From JBALVO01 sp036961445 (GTDB lineage Bacteria > Pseudomonadota > Gammaproteobacteria > Pseudomonadales > Halieaceae), in assembly GCA_036961445.1 (NCBI GenBank), contig JBALVO010000021.1, positions 1-39,063 of the forward strand: a stretch of 39,063 nt of DNA, in the 5' to 3' direction. Under the pieces are notes generated by a model. That model did no database searches. It had not been told where the DNA came from and worked only from the letters and a program-made list of their open reading frames with translations. Below, piece after piece: positions 1-8,902 of the stretch. The first letter of the stretch is position 1; each line of letters begins with the position of its first letter. The translations under genes and the position numbers were made by a program.

Positions 1-88
1 ACACTATTTCAGTAGCGCCATTGACCCGCTCGGCGTGCTCCATAATCGAAGTAATGGACAAATCCATGCCCATCATTAATCCGTTCAT
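1..88 (-). CDS. Acyl-CoA synthetase (AMP-binding), N-terminal fragment
   Basis: Partial gene running off the left edge; only 29 codons are visible. The peptide starts MNGLMMGMDLSITSIMEHAE and continues RVNGATEIV. This matches the usual N-terminus of fatty-acyl-CoA ligases of the AMP-dependent synthetase family (a 'GLM..-L-I-S-S-I-x-E-H-A' opening followed by 'G-x-T-E-I-V'). A good ribosome binding site (AAAGAGGAAT) lies just upstream of the ATG. It is the third gene, after fabV and an MBL hydrolase, in a minus-strand run, so a role in activating fatty acids is consistent with the context. Substrate cannot be judged from the fragment. Confidence 0.65.
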   Translation of the reverse strand, partial: MNGLMMGMDLSITSIMEHAERVNGATEIV

Positions 89-139
89 CGATATTCCTCT
101 TTAGTCTTATAGTGATAATTCATTAAACGCGCAGACGAC

Positions 140-976
140 CTATAGTTCGAACATCTCCCATGCATCATCCTTGGTATGATGCACTGCCCGGTTTTCCTGA
201 TTCAATTTAATCAGGTGCGCACTCAGAGACAGTTTGGCCATCTTGTGTAAGCTGGTATCCACATCGTCGTAGACCACCTTGACCAGGTCATCCAGTGCAG
301 TGCGTCCCAGTTGCTGCAGACTCGCAATGACCTTTTGTTCACGCTTCAGGCGATGATTAACCAACCATTCAACCACTGCGCGCGAATCCTCCATCACCTC
401 CCCATGACCCGGGGCGATAAACTTTAGCGGGTACTGCATCAACAACTGTAGTGATTCTATATAGGCTTTCATGTCGCCACTGGGAGGGACGATGACCACC
501 GTCGAGCCGTTCATAATGTGGTCACCGGCAAACAGCATTTGCTCTTCTTCCAGGAAGAAACAGAAATGATTACTCACATGACCGGGGGTATGCACTGCCC
601 GCAGGGTGAACTCGGGGGTACTCAGCACCTCATCGTGCTGCAGCTCCTTACCCGGCTTGAAGGTGTCGTCCTGAAACATGTCATCGGCAGGCGAAGCGCC
701 GATAACCTGGGCACCCGTCGCCTCGGCTATGGCTTGCCAGGCAGGCGAGTGATCTGCGTGAGTATGGGTACAAACGATCCAACGAATACGCTCGCCTGCG
801 GTTGCCAATATGGCATCAATATGCGCGGGGATCGCCGGGCCCGGATCAAGCACGGCAACCTCCTCATCGCCGAGCAAGTAGGTATTGGTTCCGGCGCCGG
901 TCATCACCCCCGCATTAGGTGCCACAATTCGCCTGACTCTGCTGTTAAGGCGAAAGGGTATTCCGTGTTCCAGCAT
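140..976 (-). CDS. MBL-fold metallo-hydrolase (LACTB2-like)
   Basis: 278 aa metallo-beta-lactamase-fold hydrolase. The zinc-binding motif HTHADH is at residues 71-76, with further ligands in TPGH (H133), GDH (D152) and PGHGE (H191). The C-terminal ~70 residues resemble the winged-helix tail found in LACTB2-like and related hydrolases. The ATG lies 3 nt beyond the fabV stop codon, so the two genes are almost certainly co-transcribed and probably translationally coupled; no strong Shine-Dalgarno is visible. An acyl-CoA ligase gene follows 51 nt downstream. Family members cleave thioesters, lactones or nucleic acids; the fatty-acid context suggests a thioester or related ester substrate, but this is inference. 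It is a complete, intact gene. Confidence 0.85.
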   Translation of the reverse strand: MLEHGIPFRLNSRVRRIVAPNAGVMTGAGTNTYLLGDEEVAVLDPGPAIPAHIDAILATAGERIRWIVCTHTHADHSPAWQAIAEATGAQVIGASPADDMFQDDTFKPGKELQHDEVLSTPEFTLRAVHTPGHVSNHFCFFLEEEQMLFAGDHIMNGSTVVIVPPSGDMKAYIESLQLLMQYPLKFIAPGHGEVMEDSRAVVEWLVNHRLKREQKVIASLQQLGRTALDDLVKVVYDDVDTSLHKMAKLSLSAHLIKLNQENRAVHHTKDDAWEMFEL

Positions 977-979
977 AAT

Positions 980-2170
980 CTAGACCATATTTTCGATAGT
1001 AACGTGGGGATTAACCTCTGCGTCGTAGTCGACCCCATCCACCTCAAATCCAAACAACTGCAGAAACTCTCGTTTGTAACCGGCAAAATCAGATAGCTGG
1101 CGCAGGGTGTCTGTATTGATATTCTCCCACAACGCCCCTACCGCTGCCTGTATTTGTGGATCCAGTTCCTTGCGGTCAGCGCGCAAGCGTCCCTCTTCAT
1201 CCAGATAGGGAGCATCGTTATACAGGGAGTCGCGAAACAGGCCTTCGACCTGCTCAATACAACCTTCATGGATGCCCTGCTCCTTCATAACCTTGAACAG
1301 CAGGGCCAGGTAAATTGGCATGGCCGGAATGGCCGCGCTCGCCTGCGTGACCACCGCCTTGAGCACCGATACCCGAGCATCACCACCTTTTGCAGCGAGG
1401 CGCTCGCGAATACTGATCACCCGCTTGTCCAGGTCTTTCTTGGCCGCGCCTATCGTGCCGTGCCAATAAATGTCCCAGGTCAGCTTTTCACCGATGTAGG
1501 TATAGGCCGTGGTCTTGGCACCGTCAGCCAGAACACCGGCATCGTCCAGTGCTTCTATCCACATCTGCCAGTCCTCGCCGCCCATCACCGCCACGGTGTT
1601 GTCTATTTCTTCCTGGGTAGCCTGCTCCAGGTGAAAGTCCTGCACTTCTTCCTTGTCGGTATTCACGCCCTTTTGTGTCGCATCACTACCGATCGGCTTT
1701 AGCGTAGAGTTGTGCACCACCCCGGTCACCGGGTGCTGCCGACGCGGAGAGGCAAGACTGTAGACCACCAGATCAACCTGCCCCATATCGGCCTTGATGG
1801 TATCTATGGTTTTTTGCTTGATCTCATCACTAAAGGCATCGCCATTGATACTCTTGGCATATAAACCTTCGGCGTCGGCAAACTGATGAAAAGCGGCAGA
1901 GTTATACCAGCCTGCGGTACCCGGCTTGCGCTCCGTGCCCTCTTTTTCAAAAAATATTCCCAGTGTGTCGGCACCCGAACCAAAGGCCGCCGTAACGCGC
2001 GACGCCAGACCATAACCGGTGGAAGCACCGATCACCAACACCCGCTTGGGACCATTTTCCAACTGGCCTTGTGACTTTACGTAATCTATCTGCTTCCTGA
2101 CGTTGGCTGCGCAGCCTACCGGGTGAGTGGTAATACAGAGGAATCCGCGTACGCGTGGCTTGATGATCAT
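980..2170 (-). CDS. fabV: Trans-2-enoyl-ACP/CoA reductase FabV
   Basis: 396 aa, the standard length for FabV/TER, the NADH-dependent enoyl-ACP (or enoyl-CoA) reductase that completes each fatty-acid elongation round; FabV enzymes are characteristically triclosan-resistant. The N-terminus MIIKPRVRGF is typical. The nucleotide-binding segment VLVIGASTGYGLASRV is at 44-59. The catalytic Y-x8-K motif (YWHGTIGAAK) places Tyr at 235 and Lys at 244, the same numbers as in characterised FabV proteins. AGGA precedes the ATG at a suitable distance. It heads a minus-strand run with an MBL hydrolase (3 nt gap) and an acyl-CoA ligase. Start, length and motifs agree, so confidence is high. No second enoyl reductase is visible in the window. 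Confidence 0.97.
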   Translation of the reverse strand: MIIKPRVRGFLCITTHPVGCAANVRKQIDYVKSQGQLENGPKRVLVIGASTGYGLASRVTAAFGSGADTLGIFFEKEGTERKPGTAGWYNSAAFHQFADAEGLYAKSINGDAFSDEIKQKTIDTIKADMGQVDLVVYSLASPRRQHPVTGVVHNSTLKPIGSDATQKGVNTDKEEVQDFHLEQATQEEIDNTVAVMGGEDWQMWIEALDDAGVLADGAKTTAYTYIGEKLTWDIYWHGTIGAAKKDLDKRVISIRERLAAKGGDARVSVLKAVVTQASAAIPAMPIYLALLFKVMKEQGIHEGCIEQVEGLFRDSLYNDAPYLDEEGRLRADRKELDPQIQAAVGALWENINTDTLRQLSDFAGYKREFLQLFGFEVDGVDYDAEVNPHVTIENMV

Positions 2171-2331
2171 TGGCTCATAGTCCTGAAGATGGGGGCAATT
2201 ATCGAGCAGGACCTATAGCGGCCTGACCCGAACGCGACTGCGGAGTTTAACATAAGGCAGGTGCCGTGCTGCAAGCTGAGGTGAGGAGCCACGCGCCCCC
2301 GATCTTGTGTTCGGCGCTAACTTAACGTTCA

Positions 2332-2943
2332 ATGACCGCCCCTGCCCAAAGCACGTACCGTCACATGCCAGACCTGCCACTTCGCTACGCCACACCCGCC
2401 GCCTGGACTGAGACCGTGATGGCGGACTTTGACAGTTTTTTACTGGATCACGCGGCTGCGGAAAAAAAAGCGTCCGGTATGGCCATCTCCATGTTGTCAC
2501 ACTACCCGGACAGAACAGAACTGGTGGCCGCCATGGCCGACCTGGCAGTGGAGGAACTCACGCATTACCGGGAGGTGGTCAAATGGATACACCGTCGCGG
2601 CCTGATAACCGCCACAGACAAGAAAGACCCCTATGTACTGGCCTTTCGCGAGTCCATTCGCCAGGGTAGCGAAGCCTATCTAATGGACCGTTTGCTCACA
2701 GCAAGCATAATAGAAGCGCGTGGCGCCGAACGTTTTGCCCTGGTGGCGGCGGCTCTTGAAGCTGGTCCACTGAAAAAATTCTACCAGTCCATCGCCCGTT
2801 CCGAGGAGCGCCATTTTGAGCTATTCCTGGAGCTGGCAGAGAGGTACCTGGCGCGCGAGGCCATAACACAACGCTGGGAGGAACTGCTGGACGTTGAAGC
2901 AGCCATTGTTGCCAGCCTGCCGATTCGAGCAGCCCTGCACTAA
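2332..2943 (+). CDS. miaE: tRNA 2-(methylthio-N6-isopentenyl)adenosine-37 hydroxylase MiaE
   Basis: 203 aa non-haem diiron monooxygenase that hydroxylates ms2i6A37 in tRNAs to ms2io6A. The ferritin-like fold carries the expected iron ligands: E44, E75-x2-H78 (in EELTHY), E128 (in IEARGAERF) and E158-x2-H161 (in SEERHFE). The start is uncertain: no clear Shine-Dalgarno precedes the ATG at 2332, and an in-frame ATG at 2365 (MPDLPLRY) would also leave the whole domain intact. The stop codon overlaps the start of the next gene by one base (TAATG), indicating translational coupling with the glycosyltransferase. It diverges from fabV across 161 nt in which I found no convincing promoter. Confidence 0.93.
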   Translation: MTAPAQSTYRHMPDLPLRYATPAAWTETVMADFDSFLLDHAAAEKKASGMAISMLSHYPDRTELVAAMADLAVEELTHYREVVKWIHRRGLITATDKKDPYVLAFRESIRQGSEAYLMDRLLTASIIEARGAERFALVAAALEAGPLKKFYQSIARSEERHFELFLELAERYLAREAITQRWEELLDVEAAIVASLPIRAALH

Positions 2944-4250
2944 TGCGCAAAAGTGTTGCCCTGCAACGCTACCTGCAACGGCATATTGAGCCGGATCTGC
3001 CGGACTACCGGGGCACGACGCCACGCTGGCAGCATGCACTGGTGATTCCCGCTTACAGGGAATCATCTGCCCTGTTACAACAACTCATTGCGCTGCCTGG
3101 AGCAACCGGTAGCGAAAATACCCTGGTCATTCTGGTACTGAACCGCCCCGATTCGGATGGCGATAAAAACGCGAACCGGGCACTGCGAACGGCAATCAAT
3201 ACGCTGCCTGCCGACACCGGGCAGCCGATCGTTTATCGATTAAATCCGTATACAGAGCTCTACGTTCATGACATGGATGCTGCGGGCGTGCTGCACCCTG
3301 GCGGCCAGGGTGTGGGCCTGGCCCGTAAAACAGGTTGCGATATCGCCCTTAAATGGATGACTCAGGGCGCGATTAATGGCCCCTGGATTTATTGCAGCGA
3401 TGCCGACGCGCATTTGCCCGCGGATTACTTTAGCCAACTGGCAGACGCGTCACCCGATGCAGTGGCCGGGGTATTTCCCTTCACCCATGTACCCGGACAA
3501 GAGCACGACTGCAACGCGGCAACTGCCTTATATGAACTGCGCCTGCACCACTATGTGCTGGGACTGGAATATGCGGCATCGCCATACGCCTACCATACCC
3601 TGGGCAGCGCGCTGGCAGTAAAGGCCAACGCCTACGCCCAGGTGCGTGGCTTTCCAAAACGCGCCGGTGGGGAGGACTTCTATCTGCTCAATAAACTGGC
3701 GAAGCTCGGCCCGGTAACCAGACTGGCAGGACACTGCATCGAGCTGCAATCAAGACAATCCACACGCGTTCCCTTTGGTACCGGCCCCGCAGTTGCGATG
3801 ATCAGTCAGGGCGAGCGACCACAGGACTCAGCAGTGTTTTATCACCCGCAATGCTTTAGCGCATTGCGCGCCGTGCTATCCACCATGCCCAATCTGCAAC
3901 ACAAGGAATCAGCGCAACTGATCAAACTACTGTGTGAGCTGGGACTGGAACAAGAACTGGCTCTGGCATGTCACCAGGCATTGCACAGCCTGGGATTGGA
4001 GGAGGCTTTAAATCACTGCAGAACACAGGGCAAGGCACCGAATCAATTCATGCGCCAGTTTCACCAGTGGTTTGATGCTTTTCGCTCTTTGAAATTTATC
4101 CATGCGCTACGCGATGATGGCTGGCCACAATGTTCATTAGCAGAACTGGCAACCCTGGAACCACGCTTATGGCAAACAGACCGCGCTACGCTCTGGGAAG
4201 TAGATAGTCTGCGCGCTATCTCTCGTGAGTATTGGGGCTGGCAGCGCTAG
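2943..4250 (+). CDS. Family-2-like (GT-A) glycosyltransferase
   Basis: 435 aa soluble protein with a GT-A core: first strand ALVIPAYRE (32-40), a conserved GVGLARKTGCDIAL segment (123-136), a DxD-type metal/nucleotide-sugar motif SDADAHLP (152-159) and a later acidic GGEDFYLL motif. No signal peptide or membrane segment is evident, so it is probably cytoplasmic. The last ~130 residues are not recognised as a known domain. The ATG overlaps the miaE stop by one base. Donor and acceptor sugars cannot be inferred: no capsule, LPS or EPS cluster surrounds it. The coupling to a tRNA-modification gene is unexpected and may simply reflect local operon formation. Confidence 0.75.
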   Translation: MRKSVALQRYLQRHIEPDLPDYRGTTPRWQHALVIPAYRESSALLQQLIALPGATGSENTLVILVLNRPDSDGDKNANRALRTAINTLPADTGQPIVYRLNPYTELYVHDMDAAGVLHPGGQGVGLARKTGCDIALKWMTQGAINGPWIYCSDADAHLPADYFSQLADASPDAVAGVFPFTHVPGQEHDCNAATALYELRLHHYVLGLEYAASPYAYHTLGSALAVKANAYAQVRGFPKRAGGEDFYLLNKLAKLGPVTRLAGHCIELQSRQSTRVPFGTGPAVAMISQGERPQDSAVFYHPQCFSALRAVLSTMPNLQHKESAQLIKLLCELGLEQELALACHQALHSLGLEEALNHCRTQGKAPNQFMRQFHQWFDAFRSLKFIHALRDDGWPQCSLAELATLEPRLWQTDRATLWEVDSLRAISREYWGWQR

Positions 4251-4281
4251 CTGCGACGGGGAGGGAACGACCGCCTGCTGG

Positions 4282-5952
4282 TCACATTACCAGTTGGCGA
4301 ATATCCCCTAGCAAAGCCACGATCTGTGATAAATAGCGGCCACCGTCCCCGCCGTTGATCACCCGGTGATCATAGGACAAGGCCAGTGGCAGCATTTTGC
4401 GCGGCGCAAATGCCTGACCATCCCAGATCGGCTTAATCGCGGCCTTGGATACCCCCAGGATGCCCACTTCGGGAGCGTTGACGATAGGGGTGAAGCCATT
4501 GCCACCAATATTTCCCAGGCTGGAAATAGAAAAACACCCACCCTGCATCTCCGCCGGCTTGAGCTTGCGGTCGCGAGCCTTGCCTGCCATGGACAAGACT
4601 TCTTCGGCCAACTCCCAGATTGTTTTCTGGTCGACATCGCGAATTACCGGCACCATCAAGCCCGCCGGCGTATCCACCGCCATACCGATATTGATGTACT
4701 TTTTGTATACCAGCTGCTCGCCACCACCGGCCAGGCCGCTGTTAAACTTGGGGTTGTCGCGCAGCGCCACTGCACAGGCCTTGAGCAAGAATGGCATGGG
4801 CGTAAGCCGGGTGCCGCGTTTTTCAGCCTCCGCCTTAAGCCCGACCCGGAATTCTTCCAACTCGGTGATATCCGCCTCATCGAATTGAGTCACGTGAGGT
4901 ACGTTGAGCCAATTACGCTGCATATTCGCCGCAGTCAGTTTATCCAGCTTGCTGCGCTTGGTAACGTCCACCTCGCCAAACCTGGCGTAATCAACCTCGG
5001 GAATGGCTGGAATACCTGTTCCACCGCTCACGGCTACCGAGGACTTGCCACTCAAACTCTGCTGCACAAACTGCTGCAAGTCTTCCTTGAGGATACGACC
5101 CCGTGGGCCAGTACCAGCGACCAGGCCTAACTCAACACCGAACTCCCGTGCCAGTTTGCGCACGGCAGGTCCGGCATAAACATTCCCGGCACCCACTGGC
5201 GCCGACTTGCCAGCGGCCACGGCCGCGGCCGCCACTGCAGGCTGCGCTGGTGCCGCCACAGGTGCCGCTACACTGGCGGCCGGAGAAGCAGGAGGAATCG
5301 TTGCCGGTGCCGCATTGGCTGTCGTTTGCAGTACCAACAGGTCATCGCCCTGTTTGACGCTGTCTCCCTCTTTAACCAGAATCTGCAACACTTCACCGGC
5401 CACAGGCGAGGGTACTTCCATGGACGCCTTGTCCGACTCCAGCACCACCAGGGAATCGCCCTCGGCCACACTGTCACCTACTTTTACCGAGATCTCGATA
5501 AGCTCCACGGCTTCATCACTGCCAATATCCGGGATGGGAACGGTCTGGCTAACATTCTCCGCCCCGGCTGCCTGCCCGGAGTCCGCTGCTGCGGGTGCAA
5601 TGGATTCCACTGCAGTCGCCGCGGGTGCCGCAATGGTAGCGGGGGCCTCATCAGATGTTACTGCACTAACGGGCTGCGCAGTCGTCGCCGGGGCATCCAC
5701 CCCAGCCGCCTCACCAACCACTTCGATGACCACTATCGGCGCACCTTCGGCCAGCTCTTCGCCCTCTGCAACCAGCAGCTCTACCACAACTCCAGCGACG
5801 GTTGAGGGTATTTCCATCGAGGCCTTATCAGATTCCAGCACCAGTAGGCTTTGATCCACGGCAACCTCATCGCCGACCGCAATCAGCAACTCGATAACCT
5901 CCGCTCCCTCGGCACCGCCAATATCAGGGACTGTTACTTGTTGTTTAGACAC
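4282..5952 (-). CDS. aceF: Pyruvate dehydrogenase E2, dihydrolipoyllysine acetyltransferase
   Basis: 556 aa E2 core of the pyruvate dehydrogenase complex; it transfers acetyl groups from lipoyl-lysine to CoA. Two lipoyl domains are visible, with lipoylated lysines in ESDKASM at K43 and K175, separated by Ala/Pro/Thr-rich linkers. An E3-binding domain follows (AGPAVRKLAREFGVEL, about 260-296). The catalytic domain runs from about 320 to the end, with the DHR motif (H529) and D536. E. coli AceF has three lipoyl domains; two is common in pseudomonads and relatives. An AAGGAT ribosome site lies 6 nt before the ATG. aceE is 17 nt upstream in the same operon. No gene for E3 (lpd) lies in the window. 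Confidence 0.97.
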   Translation of the reverse strand: MSKQQVTVPDIGGAEGAEVIELLIAVGDEVAVDQSLLVLESDKASMEIPSTVAGVVVELLVAEGEELAEGAPIVVIEVVGEAAGVDAPATTAQPVSAVTSDEAPATIAAPAATAVESIAPAAADSGQAAGAENVSQTVPIPDIGSDEAVELIEISVKVGDSVAEGDSLVVLESDKASMEVPSPVAGEVLQILVKEGDSVKQGDDLLVLQTTANAAPATIPPASPAASVAAPVAAPAQPAVAAAAVAAGKSAPVGAGNVYAGPAVRKLAREFGVELGLVAGTGPRGRILKEDLQQFVQQSLSGKSSVAVSGGTGIPAIPEVDYARFGEVDVTKRSKLDKLTAANMQRNWLNVPHVTQFDEADITELEEFRVGLKAEAEKRGTRLTPMPFLLKACAVALRDNPKFNSGLAGGGEQLVYKKYINIGMAVDTPAGLMVPVIRDVDQKTIWELAEEVLSMAGKARDRKLKPAEMQGGCFSISSLGNIGGNGFTPIVNAPEVGILGVSKAAIKPIWDGQAFAPRKMLPLALSYDHRVINGGDGGRYLSQIVALLGDIRQLVM

Positions 5953-5969
5953 ATCGATATCCTTATTCT

Positions 5970-8621
5970 TCAGGCCAGTAACGGGTTGGTCTTGTCCGGG
6001 GAAATACCTAGGGCACGCATTGCTTCCACCACCCTGGAAGTTTCTATTTTGCCTTCATCGGCCAGGGTTTTAAGCGTCGCTATTACGATATAGGCACGAC
6101 TCACTTCGAAAAACTCACGCAGTTTGCCGCGCGTATCCGAGCGCCCGAAGCCATCGGTACCCAACACCGTAAAACTGCCCGGTATAAACTCCCTGATCTG
6201 GTCTGTGTAGGATTTCATGTAATCTGTGGCCGCAATAAAGGGGCCAGTGGCGTCCTGTAACTGCTGGGTCACATAGGGCACCCGGGGATCCTCTTGCGGG
6301 TGCAGCATATTCCAGCGCAGGGCGGCCTTTCCTTCGCGTTGCAATTCGTTAACGCTGGTCAGGCTCCACACATCTGCAGCGATCTGGTAGTCGTTTTCCA
6401 AAATTACCGCGGCTGCCTCCACCTCACGTAAAATCGCGCCGCCACCGAACAACTGCACGCGCAGCTCACTTCTGTTAGTGGAGCTTTTCACCTGATACAT
6501 GCCTTTGATAATGCCGTCCTCGACACCGTGAGGCATATCAGGCTGCACGTAGTTCTCATTCATGGTGGTGATGTAATAGAACTTGTTCTCACCTTCCTGA
6601 AACATACGGCGCAAGCCGTCCTGAATAATCACCGCCAATTCATAGGCGTAAGCCGGATCGTAAGCCACGCAATTTGGAATCGTGCTGGCCAGTATGTGGC
6701 TGTGACCATCCTGGTGCTGCAAACCCTCACCGTTAAGTGTGGTACGCCCGGCAGTAGCACCAATCAGGAACCCGCGGGCCTGACTGTCGCCGGCTGCCCA
6801 GGCCAGATCGCCGATACGCTGAAAACCAAACATGGAATAATAAATATAAAAGGGCAGCATGGCATAGCCACTGGTACTGTAAGACGTTGCCGCCGCCAGC
6901 CAGGCAGAGAAGGCACCCGCCTCGTTAATACCCTCTTCCAGAATCTGCCCCTGCTTATCTTCTTTGTAATACATGATCTGGCCGGCATCGTGGGGGGTAT
7001 ATTGCTGGCCCTCCGCAGAATAGATGCCCAGTTGCCGGAACATGCCTTCCATACCGAAGGTACGCGCCTCGTCGGGCACTATGGGCACCACGCGCTCGCC
7101 AATTTCCTTGTCCTTGACCAGACTGGACAACATGCGCACAAAGGCCATGGTAGTGGAAATCTCTCGCTTGCCACTGCTCTTGAGCTGATTGCTAAAAGCG
7201 CTGATAGGTGGGGTTTGCAATAACTCCATCTGCGCGTGTCGCGCGGGAATCTGGCCACCCAGCTCCTGCCTGCGTTCTCGCATGTAGCGCATTTCAGGGC
7301 TGTCAGGTGCAGGACGATAATAGGGCACGTTTTTGAGCTCTGCATCGCTGATGGGAATACCAAAACGATCGCGGAAGGCTTTGAGGCTATCAATGTCCAG
7401 TTTCTTCAACGAGTGGGTTTCATTATTGGCCTCACCCGCCTCGCCCGTGCCATAGCCCTTGACCGTCATCGCCAGAATTACCGTGGGGCGGTCCCGCTCT
7501 TCACAGGCTGCGGCATAGGCCGCGTATACCTTGTAGGGGTCGTGTCCGCCACGATTGAGATACATGATGTCGTCGTCAGACAGGTCGGCGACCAGCTCCA
7601 GTAGCTCCGGATACTTGCCAAAGAAATGCTCTCTGGTATAGGCACCGCCGTTGTATTTGTAATTTTGCAACTCGCCATCACAAACTTCATCCATACGTTT
7701 TTGTAGCAGGCCCGTTTTGTCTTTTTCCAGCAATGGATCCCACTTGCGCCCCCAAATCACTTTGAGAACCTTCCAGCCTGCCCCGCGGAATACGCCCTCC
7801 AGTTCCTGGATAATCTTGCCATTGCCTCGCACCGGACCATCCAGGCGTTGCAAATTACAGTTGATCACAAAATTCAGGTTACCCATGTTTTCCCGGCCGG
7901 CCAGCGAGATCGCCCCCAGGGATTCCGGCTCATCACTTTCTCCGTCTCCCATAAAACACCAGACATTGCGATCACCGTGTTCGACCAGGCCGCGCGCTTG
8001 CTGATATTTCATCACACGGGCCTGGTATATCGCCTGGATTGGGCCCAACCCCATGGAAACAGTGGGAAACTGCCAGTAATCCGGCATCAACCAGGGGTGC
8101 GGGTAGGACGACAGACCGTCACCGTCCACTTCCCGGCGAAATTTGTCTAATTGCTCTTCATCAAAACGGCCCTCCAGATAGGAGCGCGCATACATACCCG
8201 GGGCACTGTGCCCCTGGTAAAACACCAGGTCACCCGGGTGGGCACCTTCGGTACCACGGAAAAAGTAGTTGAAACCAACATCGTACAATGTGGCGCTGGA
8301 AGAGAAGCTGGAAATGTGGCCGCCCAGACCTTCATCGTTATCATTCGCCCGCATTACCATAGCCATGGCGTTCCAGCGCACCAGGGAGCGAACCCGGCGC
8401 TCCATAAACAAATCACCCGGCATCATTTTTTCTTCAGACGGGGCAATGGTGTTGGAAAAGGGGGTGGTTATGGCAGGTGGCAAGCGCAAGCGCGCTTCCA
8501 TGGCATGCTTGGTCAGTTCCATCAGGAGAAAGGAGGCCCGCTCCGGTCCACTGTGTTTCGCCACTTCATCCAGAGCGTCCAGCCACTCCCTGGTTTCCAA
8601 CGGATCCATGTCTTCCTTCAT
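5970..8621 (-). CDS. aceE: Pyruvate dehydrogenase E1, homodimeric type
   Basis: About 883 aa, thiamine-diphosphate-dependent E1 that decarboxylates pyruvate and acetylates the E2 lipoyl group. The sequence is collinear with gammaproteobacterial AceE: DPLETREWLDAL at the N-terminus, GDLFMERRVRSLVRWNAMAM, GLGGHISSFSSSATLYDVGF, and the ThDP motif GDGESDEPES followed by the conserved NCNLQRLDGP. An in-frame GTG at 8633 extends the frame by four residues. I prefer the ATG at 8621 (MKEDMDP), because AGGAG at about 8632-8636 would overlap the GTG but sits upstream of the ATG, and because known AceE proteins begin close to this point. aceF follows after 17 nt. A sigma70-like promoter lies at 8714-8742. 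Confidence 0.97.
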   Translation of the reverse strand: MKEDMDPLETREWLDALDEVAKHSGPERASFLLMELTKHAMEARLRLPPAITTPFSNTIAPSEEKMMPGDLFMERRVRSLVRWNAMAMVMRANDNDEGLGGHISSFSSSATLYDVGFNYFFRGTEGAHPGDLVFYQGHSAPGMYARSYLEGRFDEEQLDKFRREVDGDGLSSYPHPWLMPDYWQFPTVSMGLGPIQAIYQARVMKYQQARGLVEHGDRNVWCFMGDGESDEPESLGAISLAGRENMGNLNFVINCNLQRLDGPVRGNGKIIQELEGVFRGAGWKVLKVIWGRKWDPLLEKDKTGLLQKRMDEVCDGELQNYKYNGGAYTREHFFGKYPELLELVADLSDDDIMYLNRGGHDPYKVYAAYAAACEERDRPTVILAMTVKGYGTGEAGEANNETHSLKKLDIDSLKAFRDRFGIPISDAELKNVPYYRPAPDSPEMRYMRERRQELGGQIPARHAQMELLQTPPISAFSNQLKSSGKREISTTMAFVRMLSSLVKDKEIGERVVPIVPDEARTFGMEGMFRQLGIYSAEGQQYTPHDAGQIMYYKEDKQGQILEEGINEAGAFSAWLAAATSYSTSGYAMLPFYIYYSMFGFQRIGDLAWAAGDSQARGFLIGATAGRTTLNGEGLQHQDGHSHILASTIPNCVAYDPAYAYELAVIIQDGLRRMFQEGENKFYYITTMNENYVQPDMPHGVEDGIIKGMYQVKSSTNRSELRVQLFGGGAILREVEAAAVILENDYQIAADVWSLTSVNELQREGKAALRWNMLHPQEDPRVPYVTQQLQDATGPFIAATDYMKSYTDQIREFIPGSFTVLGTDGFGRSDTRGKLREFFEVSRAYIVIATLKTLADEGKIETSRVVEAMRALGISPDKTNPLLA

Positions 8622-8713
8622 GCCAGCCCACACTCCTGCAAATCAACCTGGGGGTCAGAACTCATCACCTAACAGTTTCAAAAGAGAACTTAGTAAATGA
8701 ACTTCTGTACCAA

Positions 8714-8742
8714 ATTATAGACGCTGCTGTGGAACTTGTTCA
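8714..8742 (-). promoter_or_regulatory. Sigma70-type promoter of aceEF
   Basis: On the minus strand TGAACA (-35, 4/6 match) and TATAAT (-10, 6/6 match) are separated by exactly 17 nt. Transcription would start near 8707, giving a leader of roughly 85 nt before the aceE ATG at 8621. I looked for a PdhR-type operator (AATTGGT-n-ACCAATT) near it and saw only a partial half-site resemblance, which I do not call. Confidence 0.6.
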
Positions 8743-8787
8743 TAAACTACCCACACAGCGATCCGGAACGGGAAAATACTACAGTAG

Positions 8788-8843
8788 GCGCGCAAAGAAA
8801 TATATACGGGTTCTAAATAGGAACCCATATATTCGCGCTTTTT
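8788..8843. terminator. Long interrupted hairpin between aceE promoter region and the M16 protease gene
   Basis: Inverted repeat with three paired blocks: GCGCG/CGCGC, AATATAT/ATATATT and GGGTTC/GAACCC around the loop TAAATAG, interrupted on the left arm by short bulges. On the plus strand it is followed directly by TTTTT (8839-8843). On the minus strand, the strand of the M16 gene that stops at 8903, it is followed by TTTCTTT within the arm region. It is best read as the terminator of the minus-strand tusA-perM-protease operon, possibly bidirectional. A smaller hairpin (AGCGC/GCGCT, 8853-8869) and a direct repeat AACGGACG (8873-8880 and 8883-8890) lie between it and the stop codon. Confidence 0.5.
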
Positions 8844-8902
8844 GTGGATTTTAGCGCAATGATCGCGCTAGCAACGGACGGTAACGGACGACTGATTTAC
8901 AC

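Noticed and set aside
518..1096. Long plus-strand reading frames over fabV/MBL, aceF (4366-5130, 5207-5854) and aceE (6528-7223)
   Set aside because: Antisense shadows of strongly conserved genes; the translations show no domain and simply reflect codon bias of the opposite strand.
5300..5860. Repeated sequence within aceF as a DNA repeat or duplication artefact
   Set aside because: It reflects the two homologous lipoyl domains, normal for E2 proteins.
8700..8745. PdhR operator at the aceEF promoter
   Set aside because: Only a loose half-site resemblance (AATTTGGT); no symmetric partner at the right spacing.
8477..8854. Plus-strand frame across the aceE start and its promoter
   Set aside because: Overlaps conserved aceE codons and ends in the hairpin; no recognisable protein.
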